A stretch of 25,166 nt of DNA, taken from positions 1-25,166 of the IMG/VR virus record IMGVR_UViG_3300010373_000127. One strand, 5' to 3'. Positions 1-6,939 of this stretch are shown here, piece by piece. Below the pieces are notes generated by a model. It was not told the origin of the DNA. It was given only the letters and a program-made list of their open reading frames with translations, and did no database searches. How positions within the stretch are numbered: position 1 is the first letter of the stretch; each line of letters starts with the position of its first letter. The position numbers and the translations under genes were made by a program. The stretch comes from a virus.

Positions 1-1
1 A

Positions 2-2278
2 TTTGGATCTGTTTTAATGAATGGAAACGTGAGCAATTCTGTAGCACAGCTTTATTCTCGAGCGCGAGTTCAAGTGGGGACTGTCGGATCTCCCGTTTCT
101 CCTGTTCCTGGAACAATATTTAATGTAGGTCAATTATTTTCTATTGGCGATGAAATATTCACGGTTTATCAAACAGGAGCTCCCGCTTCAATGCTAGCCA
201 ATGTACCGGATATTGTTGTGGGAACAACTGATGGATTGGGAAATGCGGCAGGAACAACAGCAAGCGGAAATGGAGCGCTTGGTCAGAAATTTATCATCGG
301 ATCCCAAACTTTTACCGTTACACTTGTTTCTGGAGCACTGACAACTTCAGGGCCCGCAACAGGAACATTTGATACCACAACTGGCGCATTCACATTCACC
401 GGAGCGACGGCAAATACAAGTATTTTATGGACAACCAATGCAACAGGAACATTTGATACCACAACTGGCGCATTCACATTTTCACAAATAGGTCTTGATC
501 CATCAACGCCAATATTTTGGTATCCAGCTCAACCAATTATGGGAATAGTGAACTATTTTGATGGCGATCCCCTTGGAGAGCCCACATTTGTATTTGATAC
601 ACAATTTTCCTATTCATATACCGGTTCTGCGTGGCAAAGGCTAGGAATGGCGCAATGGACGGGAAGCGATTCTGATTTTTTCTGGGCAACTACTTGGAGC
701 GGCGCACTTCCTGCGGATAAGATAATATTTGTAGTTAATAATGTCGCTGCAGATGGTGTTAAATATTGGGATGGAACAACTTGGACAACGCCAACCTTTG
801 CGGTCACTAATACTATAAATATTGAAACAGCACTCATGGTTGTTGTATTCAAAAACCGTGTAATTTTGCTCAATACCCTTGAGGGTGGACAGCGATATAC
901 CAATAGAGCTCGATGGGCTGCATTTGGAAATCCGCTAGCAGTTAATGCATGGAGACAAGATATTCCAGGCAATGGTAACGCTATTGATGCTGGTACCAAT
1001 GAGAATATTCGGTCATGCTCGTTTGTTCGTGATCGCCTTGTAGTCTTCTTTGAAGAATCTACATGGGAATTAGCATTTACGGGAAACCAAGCGCAGCCAT
1101 TCACGTGGCAAAAAATGAACTCAAACCTTGGCGCAGACGCAACTTTTTCTGTGGTTACTCTTGATAGAACTGCACTTGTTGTTGGTAATGTGGGGGTTCA
1201 CGAAACAGATGGGCGAGGAGTTGTACGGGTTGATGAAAAAATTCCAGACTATGTATGGGAAGTAACTGCAACAAATGCAGGAACTGAACGAGTGCATGGT
1301 ATTTATGATTATTTTGCTGAACAAGTCTATTGGACATTCCCCAGTGTGGATACTAGTGAATTTAGCAACACCTATCCCAATAAAGTTCTTGTATATAATT
1401 ATGTCACCAAGTCCTGGGCATTTAATAATGATACATTTACCACATTTGGTTATTACTATGCAAAAAGCGCATCTGCTATCGATTGGGATAATATAGATAT
1501 TACATGGGACGATAGTTATGTGAGTTGGGATTCTGGTATTGGTCAACCCGGTAACCAAGATATTCTTGCGGGAAATCAAGAAGGATTCATATTTATCATC
1601 AATCCATTTCAGACAAGAAATGCACCCTCATTACAGATCACTAATATTACATTAAGTGGTGGAAATGTTCTCATTACCGCAATAAATCACAATCTTAATG
1701 TAAGTGAATTTGTAAACATAGAGAACGTTGGCGGATTAAGGGGAGATACTAGCGGATCATTTAATACAACCGCTATAGTAAATGCCGATCAAATTATTGT
1801 ACAGGCTCCAGCAATACAAGCTGCTTTGGCGGCAGGAGATGTATATACCGGCGGTGGAACTATGGCTCGAATTTCTCGAATAGACTTACTCACCAAACAG
1901 TTCAACTTTTATATTTCAGAAGATAGAAATGCATATATACAAAAAGTGAATTTCTTAGTTGATAGAACAGATTTTGGGCAAATAACCATCGATTATCTTT
2001 TGGGATCAAGCCCGAATGGAAGCCTGGATGACGCGAGTAATAGTGGCTCACTTTTAGGAACGGGCGTACTGGAAACTTCTCCTTATGCACTCTATCCCCA
2101 AGAGCAGTCCCAAGAGCGCGTGTGGCATCCTGTATATTTACAAGCAGATTCAAATGAAATTCAATTGAGAATTTATCTTTCAGATGATCAATTGTCTGAT
2201 CTGTCTATAGCAAGAAGCTGGTTCCAAATGCATGCCATGACTTTCTATGCAACTAAAACATCTTCACGAGTGGAGTAA
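2..2278 (+). CDS. Tail nozzle / DNA-stabilisation protein, P22 gp10-like (5' truncated)
   Basis: The reading frame is open through the left edge (phase begins at base 2), so the true start is probably outside the window; the first internal ATG is at 17 but has no convincing ribosome site. The protein has a beta-rich body typical of packaged-DNA stabilisation or tail nozzle proteins of short-tailed phages: repeated strands around 'NRVILLN', 'RARWAAFGNP' and 'FVRDRLVVFFEESTWEL' at about residues 280-350 are the part I recognise. An N-terminal insert (residues about 30-160) carries two GQ-x-F-x-IG-type strand repeats and a duplicated ATGTFDTTTGAFTF block encoded by a perfect 41-bp direct repeat. 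In the particle it would plug the portal-adaptor channel and hold tail appendages. It is followed 3 bp later by the next virion gene. Family assignment is by pattern memory, so a related tail tubular protein B-type name is possible. Confidence 0.72.
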   Translation, partial: FGSVLMNGNVSNSVAQLYSRARVQVGTVGSPVSPVPGTIFNVGQLFSIGDEIFTVYQTGAPASMLANVPDIVVGTTDGLGNAAGTTASGNGALGQKFIIGSQTFTVTLVSGALTTSGPATGTFDTTTGAFTFTGATANTSILWTTNATGTFDTTTGAFTFSQIGLDPSTPIFWYPAQPIMGIVNYFDGDPLGEPTFVFDTQFSYSYTGSAWQRLGMAQWTGSDSDFFWATTWSGALPADKIIFVVNNVAADGVKYWDGTTWTTPTFAVTNTINIETALMVVVFKNRVILLNTLEGGQRYTNRARWAAFGNPLAVNAWRQDIPGNGNAIDAGTNENIRSCSFVRDRLVVFFEESTWELAFTGNQAQPFTWQKMNSNLGADATFSVVTLDRTALVVGNVGVHETDGRGVVRVDEKIPDYVWEVTATNAGTERVHGIYDYFAEQVYWTFPSVDTSEFSNTYPNKVLVYNYVTKSWAFNNDTFTTFGYYYAKSASAIDWDNIDITWDDSYVSWDSGIGQPGNQDILAGNQEGFIFIINPFQTRNAPSLQITNITLSGGNVLITAINHNLNVSEFVNIENVGGLRGDTSGSFNTTAIVNADQIIVQAPAIQAALAAGDVYTGGGTMARISRIDLLTKQFNFYISEDRNAYIQKVNFLVDRTDFGQITIDYLLGSSPNGSLDDASNSGSLLGTGVLETSPYALYPQEQSQERVWHPVYLQADSNEIQLRIYLSDDQLSDLSIARSWFQMHAMTFYATKTSSRVE
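356..480 (+). repeat. Perfect 41-bp direct repeat (356-396 and 440-480) inside the nozzle gene
   Basis: The two copies are identical over 41 bases and lie 84 bp apart (28 codons), so the duplication stays in frame. Each encodes ATGTFDTTTGAFTF. Identity at the DNA level, including third codon positions, points to a recent duplication or to ongoing recombination or gene conversion between copies. Confidence 0.9.
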
Positions 2279-2281
2279 TTT

Positions 2282-2818
2282 ATGGCAAATGGAGAAGTAC
2301 AAAATTTTGGATTTTATCTACCGACCACTACTATCTTTGATGCAGAGCTAATAAAAGATATCGAAGTTACCTCGGATGAGTTTAAGGAACTTATTATTCA
2401 ACTTTATCAAACAGTTAATAATATAGCTTTATTGGCTAATGCTAAAACGACTGGATTTTATTTTTTGCAGGAATTTAATACCGGAGAGCAACTTTTTAAC
2501 GCAAATGATGATATTAATAATCTGCGTCCCATGTTTTTTACGGTAGTTAATTTTGGCGCATTGCCCGCTGCGGGAACAAAATCAGTTGCGCATGGTATAA
2601 CAAATATAGATTTAAATTATACACCGATTGTTGTATCGGGAGCATCTGTTAATCCTGCAACTGTAACTTGGATACCAATACCATATACTTCTGCTTCAGC
2701 AATCGCTAATAATTTAGAGATAACGGTTGATGCAACTAATGTTAATATTACTACTGGCGGAACGGATTATAGTGCTTACACGCGAACGCTGGTATTGTTA
2801 AAATATGTTAAATATTAG
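2282..2818 (+). CDS. Probable virion structural protein, unknown family
   Basis: This 178-residue protein starts 3 bp after the nozzle stop codon; a GGAG sits inside the end of the upstream gene. The first 60 residues look helical (acidic, with 'SDEFKELIIQLYQTVNNIALL'), and the rest alternates short beta strands with Thr/Asn/Val-rich loops, ending in a hydrophobic-basic strand 'TLVLLKYVKY'. No catalytic motif, signal peptide or membrane segment is visible. Position between the nozzle and the ejection genes is the place of the tail needle and head-completion genes (26 and 14) in P22, so a tail-tip or virion role is likely, but I see no sequence similarity that proves it. Confidence 0.6.
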   Translation: MANGEVQNFGFYLPTTTIFDAELIKDIEVTSDEFKELIIQLYQTVNNIALLANAKTTGFYFLQEFNTGEQLFNANDDINNLRPMFFTVVNFGALPAAGTKSVAHGITNIDLNYTPIVVSGASVNPATVTWIPIPYTSASAIANNLEITVDATNVNITTGGTDYSAYTRTLVLLKYVKY

Positions 2819-2829
2819 AAGGAACTACG

Positions 2830-3660
2830 ATGGGATGTAAAAGCGGTTCTTGCAAGGCAAAAGGAAAGAAAAAAATGGAACAACCAGGATCATCTCAGCC
2901 ATCAGGCGGATCACAAGGGTTCAATAAGGATGCATCAAAATCATCGGGATCAACGGGGGTTGCTGCAATTCAGAACGCTCAACAATATCAACCAACATGG
3001 AAAGAGCGATTTAAAAATGCACTAAAATCAGCTGCTCAAGCGGGGTTAATTGGCGCGGGAACTGGATTTTTAGCAGGAGGACCGCTTGGTGCATTGGTTG
3101 GTGGTGGCATTGGTGCAATTGGGGGCGGCGCCTTTGGGGCAACTGCTGGATCAGACAAAACACAGGGTGGAGAATCTACCGCGGCAGATGATCTTTTTTG
3201 GGGAACCCCAGAAGGATTGCAGATGCTTGAAAGATTCGATCCTGCACAAAGAGAGGCAATGATTCAAGCCCTAGAACAAGGTGTTAAAAATGTTGAAAAT
3301 CCTTATTCGGGATTTGATGCAATTAAACAAGATGCATTAAGAACATTCTTTAGCGATGTTGTTCCAAGGCTTCAAACAATGTTTTCTGGTAGTGGAAATA
3401 ATTCGGTGAGTTCTCCCATATTACAAACTAATATTTCAAGCGCAGGAGCAGAGCTCGCATCTCGATTGGCCGCTCAACAGGCACAATATGGGCAAACAAA
3501 TAAAGAATTCGGACTTCGCCAACAAGAGTTGGGTCTACAGCCTCGTTATAGCGGAGGCCAATATACCCCTGGACAACCAGGCCTCTGGTCTTCTTTAGCC
3601 TCTAATGCAGTTCCTCAAATAGCACAAACAGCGGTAAGTCGATTGTTTGAGCCGAAATAA
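2830..3660 (+). CDS. Putative ejection (internal virion) protein with glycine-zipper hairpin
   Basis: A 276-residue protein with a good AAGGA ribosome site 8 bases before ATG. The N-terminus is Cys/Lys-rich (MGCKSGSCKAKGKKK) and the next 40 residues are low-complexity Ser/Gly/Gln. Residues about 68-105 form a Gly/Ala-rich hydrophobic hairpin with many GxxxG steps, of the type that inserts into membranes. The C-terminal half is helical and Gln-rich, with 'AAQQAQYGQTNKEFGLRQQE' at about 213-232. Small Gly-zipper proteins located between the nozzle and tail-fibre genes of P22-type phages are DNA-ejection proteins (gp7, gp20, gp16) that leave the virion with the DNA and breach the cell envelope. 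The role is inferred from position and composition. Confidence 0.55.
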   Translation: MGCKSGSCKAKGKKKMEQPGSSQPSGGSQGFNKDASKSSGSTGVAAIQNAQQYQPTWKERFKNALKSAAQAGLIGAGTGFLAGGPLGALVGGGIGAIGGGAFGATAGSDKTQGGESTAADDLFWGTPEGLQMLERFDPAQREAMIQALEQGVKNVENPYSGFDAIKQDALRTFFSDVVPRLQTMFSGSGNNSVSSPILQTNISSAGAELASRLAAQQAQYGQTNKEFGLRQQELGLQPRYSGGQYTPGQPGLWSSLASNAVPQIAQTAVSRLFEPK

Positions 3661-3671
3661 AAAGGATTAAT

Positions 3672-4850
3672 ATGAATAATATATGGGGAAGACTTGGAAC
3701 ATCGCTGGGTAGTGGTATAGGACAAGGTATCAGCTCAGGACTTGAACAAATAGCACAAAGAAGATCCGCAGAATTGTCTAAAAAACAATTTATTAAAGAT
3801 TTCACTGATGCGGGATTATCTCCTGAGGAAGCGGCATTAATACTCAATTTTCCAGCCAATCAAAGATTAGAAGCATTTCAATTATTGGCATCACGCAATG
3901 CTCCATATGAGCCATCGCAAGCAAATTTCCAAGATATATTGAATGCAGAGCGCGGGGCGCCATTGCATACTCCCAATATTAGTGAGTTGCTCTCGCCGCA
4001 AATGACGCAAAAAATATTACAACAGCCACCCGCAGAATTGCCATCTTCTCCAAAAGAGGAACAAGCATCGTCATTAAATACACAATTAGAAAAAGCTCCA
4101 CGTAAATTAACCGCGGCAGAAAAGCTTGCTCAAAATGGTGGCCTTACTGCAAAAGAAGCGCGTAAAGAAAAAATGGAAGAACAAAAGCGTATTGATAAAG
4201 AACTCAAGCCATATCTTGATAAAATACGCACAGAAAAAGATGCTGCTGATTTTTCACAACCTCGCCTTAATAAGATGAAGCAACTTATTAAAAAGGGAAA
4301 TCTTCCTGTTTCATCTATTTATAATGTTTTAAAAAACATAGAAGATCATGTTGGCCTTGGTTCGGGAGCGGCAGCAGGAGCTGCGGCAGGAGCTGCGCTA
4401 GGAGCATTAGGAGGGCCAATTGGAGTATCTGTAGGAACTGGAGCGGGAAGTTTATTAGGCGCGGGACTTGGCGCTCTCATCGGACCAATTTCATCATTAT
4501 TAAGGCATGCCCAAAAAACAACAAGTCCAGATACCGAATCATTCGAAAAATTATCTGCCAGCTTTTTGCGCGGCGCTAAAGATATATTCGGTGGTCGATT
4601 TACCAATGAAGAGATGAAAGCATATCTTGCAAGCATTCCAACACTCGCGCAAACCGATAAAGGTAAATTAGACGTAATTAATGACATGGAGCTCTTTAAT
4701 AAAGCGGCAAAAATCAAATACAATGCAGCACAAAAGATCATTAAGCAAAATGGTGGAAGACCGCCTGCTAATCTTCCTGAACTTGTAGAAAATGAAGTTC
4801 GTGGGAAATTAGATGATCTTTCTGAAATATTTAGAGAAGAAAATCTTTAA
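3672..4850 (+). CDS. Putative ejection protein, second and larger
   Basis: A 392-residue protein, 11 bp after the preceding gene, with AAAGGA before the ATG. Residues 1-70 are helical; 70-150 are a Pro/Ser/Glu-rich linker; 150-205 are a strongly charged helix (KEARKEKMEEQKRIDKEL). Residues about 233-275 are a long Gly/Ala zipper of roughly 45 residues that could form a membrane hairpin, like that of the 2830-3660 protein. The C-terminal region, starting 'FEKLSASFLRGAKDIFGGRF', is predicted helical and seems to be the most family-specific part. Two adjacent Gly-zipper proteins in a plus-strand virion operon fit a set of ejection proteins. No lytic transglycosylase motif is visible. Confidence 0.55.
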   Translation: MNNIWGRLGTSLGSGIGQGISSGLEQIAQRRSAELSKKQFIKDFTDAGLSPEEAALILNFPANQRLEAFQLLASRNAPYEPSQANFQDILNAERGAPLHTPNISELLSPQMTQKILQQPPAELPSSPKEEQASSLNTQLEKAPRKLTAAEKLAQNGGLTAKEARKEKMEEQKRIDKELKPYLDKIRTEKDAADFSQPRLNKMKQLIKKGNLPVSSIYNVLKNIEDHVGLGSGAAAGAAAGAALGALGGPIGVSVGTGAGSLLGAGLGALIGPISSLLRHAQKTTSPDTESFEKLSASFLRGAKDIFGGRFTNEEMKAYLASIPTLAQTDKGKLDVINDMELFNKAAKIKYNAAQKIIKQNGGRPPANLPELVENEVRGKLDDLSEIFREENL

Positions 4851-5045
4851 TTACGCTTGATGTAATACAATTACAAGGATGATGGCGAATATCAAAAGTA
4901 TCACATCATCCTGTTTTTTTTGATATTCCCAGATTTCTTTTTGAACCGACTGCGCTTTCTTAAAAATCTTATAAAGGCCATAAAGCGGAAATCCGATTAT
5001 CAAAATCATCACAAAAATATCAAATCCAATACCAATTAAATTCAT
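4851..5045 (-). CDS. Small two-membrane-segment protein in the immI-like island
   Basis: A 64-residue protein on the strand opposite to the flanking virion genes; its stop codon directly abuts the stop of the 3672-4850 gene. It has an N-terminal hydrophobic segment (residues about 3-24), a basic amphipathic middle (KIFKKAQSVQKEIWEYQKKQ), and a C-terminal hydrophobic segment (about 48-63). A GGGG ribosome site precedes the ATG. A promoter with -35 TTGCAA (5095-5090) and -10 TATATT (5072-5067) lies just upstream and is flanked by paired hexamers of the shared operator. Position between ejection and tail-fibre genes matches that of sieA, the superinfection-exclusion membrane protein, in P22, but the protein is much shorter and no similarity is claimed. 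Confidence 0.65.
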   Translation of the reverse strand: MNLIGIGFDIFVMILIIGFPLYGLYKIFKKAQSVQKEIWEYQKKQDDVILLIFAIILVIVLHQA

Positions 5046-5066
5046 GATGTACCCCTATACAGTATA

Positions 5067-5106
5067 AATATAAGGGTTTTTAAGCGAAATTGCAAGAAAT
5101 TAAGTG
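5067..5106 (-). promoter_or_regulatory. Promoter with paired CACTTA-N14-CGCTTA operator for the 4851-5045 gene
   Basis: Read on the minus strand: CACTTA (5106-5101), TTGCAA -35 (5095-5090), CGCTTA (5086-5081), then TATATT -10 (5072-5067), with a 17-bp spacer between -35 and -10. The two hexamers are exactly 20 bp apart, two helical turns, and straddle the -35 box. The same layout occurs before the 16127 gene and before the putative small terminase gene. Confidence 0.7.
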
Positions 5107-5108
5107 TT

Positions 5109-5279
5109 TTATTTCATAATTTCTTCTTCTGTTGTTCTTAGATATTGATAAATTGCCCGGTGTATCAAGAGGCTCATCGATATATTTCTTAACGCGGCGG
5201 CAACTTTAATTTCTTTATGAAACTTCTTATGTACGCGCAATATTATCATTGATCGCTTTGATTTTTCTTTATCTTCCAT
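5109..5279 (-). CDS. Arc/MetJ-type ribbon-helix-helix transcription regulator
   Basis: I place the start at 5279 because AAGGAGAG lies 5 bases before that ATG; an in-frame ATG at 5300 has no such site. The 56-residue product is about Arc size (53 residues). A basic N-terminus is followed by a strand (SMIILRVHKKF, about residues 10-20), helix A (HKEIKVAAALRN), a turn (ISMS) and helix B (LLIHRAIYQYLR), the order of ribbon-helix-helix dimeric repressors. A 14-bp palindrome lies just upstream and could be its own operator. It is transcribed toward the 4851-5045 membrane protein gene, against the flanking late genes. RHH proteins also serve as antitoxins, but no toxin gene is adjacent. Confidence 0.72.
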   Translation of the reverse strand: MEDKEKSKRSMIILRVHKKFHKEIKVAAALRNISMSLLIHRAIYQYLRTTEEEIMK

Positions 5280-5292
5280 ATCTCTCCTTTGT

Positions 5293-5306
5293 GCTATCAA
5301 GATAGC
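5293..5306. promoter_or_regulatory. 14-bp palindrome GCTATCAAGATAGC upstream of the RHH gene
   Basis: Perfect 6-bp arms GCTATC/GATAGC around a 2-bp centre, located 14 bp before the RHH start codon and between the divergent RHH and 5391 genes. On the minus strand a TACAAT -10-like hexamer (5318-5313) lies just upstream. Ribbon-helix-helix dimers commonly autoregulate through short palindromes, so this is a candidate operator. Confidence 0.5.
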
Positions 5307-5325
5307 GTTTTTATTGTAACAGATA

Positions 5326-5354
5326 TTGCATCGAATGGCTGCGCTCTTTTTAAT
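5326..5354 (+). promoter_or_regulatory. Candidate promoter for the tail-fibre operon
   Basis: TTGCAT (5326-5331), a 17-bp spacer, and TTTAAT (5349-5354), upstream of the 5391 gene and facing away from the RHH gene. The match to the -35 consensus is weak and the -10 is 5 of 6, so this is tentative. Confidence 0.35.
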
Positions 5355-5390
5355 GGAGATAAATATTTATATCTTCTTTAGGAGAAACCG

Positions 5391-6347
5391 ATGGCTGTTA
5401 AGTTATCAAGAAAACAAACCTCATATGGATATCCAAATCCACAGGCTAACTTATTTCCAGATCCAGTAGTAATTAATCGCGCTCCGACGGGTGCTGATCA
5501 AGGTGAAATTGGTCAAGAATGGATTGATACTTCTGCTAATGGCGTATATTTCCTCACCAGTATTGCCAATGGACAATCCGTATGGACGAGTTCATCTGGT
5601 GGAGCCGGAGTATTTAGCTCTCTCGTTGTAACCCCTGGGCCAATTACACTAACAGGAACAACGCATATTAATAGTGCGGGAACAGCGACAACCAATATTG
5701 GTAATGCTACCGGTAATACTGCCATTGCAGGAACGCTTAATGTTTCTGGGACAATTAGCACTACCGACGGATCAATTGAAGCGGGTAACGATGATGTTGG
5801 TGTAAACTCAAGCGTTTTCCAAGTATTAAAAAGCCGTGGTGGTGGCGTTATTACTTCGGGCGACGACCTTGGAAGCCTCATTTTCGCTGGATTTGATGGA
5901 ACTGGCTATGAAACAGCTGCGGTTATATCTTCTACCTCAAGTGGAACAATTGGCGCCGGTCGCGTAGCGGGAAATCTTGCCTTTTATACTCATCCTGATA
6001 GCGCAACTCCTGCTACTTTGCGCATGAATATTTCTGCAGCTGGTAATATTGCTATGGCTCAAGCCGATTCTGGCAATACATTAACTGTTGCTGGTGCAAC
6101 TAATGCAATATTTGCATCAACGGGCGATATAACTATTGGAACAGGAGATCTCAATATTAATACGGCAGGCCAAGGTATTAATCTTCCTGGACCAATACAA
6201 ATTATTACTGGATCCGGAGTCCCAGCTAATGGCTTAGCGTTACATGCGGGAGATCTTTATATAAATACTACTCCAACGGTTGCTACAGATCGTATATTTG
6301 TTGCCACTGGAGTTGGCGCATGGACTAATGTGACTTGCGCTGCATAA
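5391..6347 (+). CDS. Tail-fibre-like structural protein
   Basis: A 318-residue protein with TAGGAGA 7 bases before ATG. Residues about 1-70 form an adaptor-like block with 'NRAPTGADQGEIGQEWIDT' followed by 'GVYFLTSIANGQSVW', which parallels the LGD-MNTET-W-L pattern in the fibres at 10238 and 11549. The middle is a Gly/Thr/Asn-rich beta-repeat shaft with many 'NI' and 'TGT' turns. The C-terminus has 'GDLYINTTPTVATDRIFVAT', a second adaptor-like block. There is no S74 chaperone or C1q domain. It opens the tail-fibre cassette and probably forms part of a trimeric fibre or its baseplate attachment. Confidence 0.65.
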   Translation: MAVKLSRKQTSYGYPNPQANLFPDPVVINRAPTGADQGEIGQEWIDTSANGVYFLTSIANGQSVWTSSSGGAGVFSSLVVTPGPITLTGTTHINSAGTATTNIGNATGNTAIAGTLNVSGTISTTDGSIEAGNDDVGVNSSVFQVLKSRGGGVITSGDDLGSLIFAGFDGTGYETAAVISSTSSGTIGAGRVAGNLAFYTHPDSATPATLRMNISAAGNIAMAQADSGNTLTVAGATNAIFASTGDITIGTGDLNINTAGQGINLPGPIQIITGSGVPANGLALHAGDLYINTTPTVATDRIFVATGVGAWTNVTCAA

Positions 6348-6360
6348 CAAGCATAGTAAT

Positions 6361-6398
6361 AATACCCCTGGAAAATGAAACTTATGCCCAGGGGTATT
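6361..6398 (+). terminator. Perfect 11-bp stem hairpin after the 5391 gene
   Basis: AATACCCCTGG (6361-6371) pairs with CCAGGGGTATT (6388-6398) around a 16-nt loop, 13 bp past a stop codon and ahead of the next start at 6426. No T-run follows, so it may be a partial terminator, an RNA-stability element, or a protein site rather than a strong intrinsic terminator. Confidence 0.5.
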
Positions 6399-6425
6399 CA
6401 TATAATTAATAGAGAGGAAAAGAAG

Positions 6426-6605
6426 ATGGATCAAAAATTAATGATTAGTTTTGAAGCAACAAAAGAAGATAGAAAATATACTCTTTTAGCCCCCATGGGA
6501 GCTCCAGCGCAAGAGATTTATGATTTTGCGCAAGAAATCGCGAAATACTTAATAGAAGTATCAAAGAAAAACGCTGAAGAGTCTGCTCAAAAATCAGGAG
6601 AATAA
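6426..6605 (+). CDS. Small hypothetical protein in the tail-fibre cassette
   Basis: I choose ATG 6426, which has AGAGAGGA 5-8 bases upstream, over an in-frame ATG at 6375 that would start inside the hairpin at 6361-6398. The product is 59 residues, starts MDQKLMISFEATKEDRKYTL and ends with an acidic, Lys/Glu-rich helix. It has no membrane segment or Cys. The 'EIYDFAQEIAKYL' helix suggests a helical bundle. The stop overlaps the spacing of the next gene (1 bp gap), so translation is likely coupled. A chaperone or tail accessory role is possible but unsupported. Confidence 0.6.
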   Translation: MDQKLMISFEATKEDRKYTLLAPMGAPAQEIYDFAQEIAKYLIEVSKKNAEESAQKSGE

Positions 6606-6606
6606 T

Positions 6607-6930
6607 ATGGCAATTGGAGGCGCGCGCGCATTATGGGAACCAATCAGATCATTAGCATTTGGGAGTATATCAGGAACATATACAGCCATAGGAACAGCAA
6701 CTAATAATCCCGCAGTAATGGTTGCAATAACAAATAATACTGACGCACTTTTAACATTCTCATTTGATACAACCAATGACATTATTGTAATTCCATCAAC
6801 AACCGCACGCATATGGGATATTGGGAGCAATACTATAGATGATTTTGCGGTTCCGGCAAAAACAACCTTCTATGTAAAGGGGTCCCTAACGGTAGGATCT
6901 GTTTATGTTGAAATAACGTATGCCGCCTAA
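6607..6930 (+). CDS. Beta-rich tail-associated protein, paralogue of the 8007-8345 protein
   Basis: A 107-residue protein with AGGAG 6 bases before ATG. It aligns along its length with the 112-residue product at 8007: both read R-S-x-x-F-x-x-ISGTY-x-x-IGTA, then NP, a 'N-x-TD' turn, 'D-I-x-x-P', an aromatic-D 'SN' segment, and 'YVKGS-x-T-x-GxVY' ending in YAA. It has no signal peptide or catalytic motif. Location between fibre genes suggests a small virion decoration or fibre-tip or base domain. The function is not recognised. Confidence 0.65.
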   Translation: MAIGGARALWEPIRSLAFGSISGTYTAIGTATNNPAVMVAITNNTDALLTFSFDTTNDIIVIPSTTARIWDIGSNTIDDFAVPAKTTFYVKGSLTVGSVYVEITYAA

Positions 6931-6939
6931 GGAGATAGT

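Noticed and set aside
610-1104. Minus-strand 164-codon frame inside the nozzle gene
   Set aside because: Antisense shadow of a well-supported gene; no ribosome site or domain.
1121-1579. Minus-strand 152-codon Ile/Cys-rich frame
   Set aside because: Antisense shadow of the nozzle gene with low-quality composition.
4346-4741. Minus-strand 131-codon Ala/Pro-rich frame
   Set aside because: Antisense of the Gly/Ala zipper of the ejection-protein gene.
6375-6425. Upstream in-frame start for the 59-residue gene
   Set aside because: The ATG lies in the hairpin loop and has no ribosome site; ATG 6426 has AGAGAGGA.
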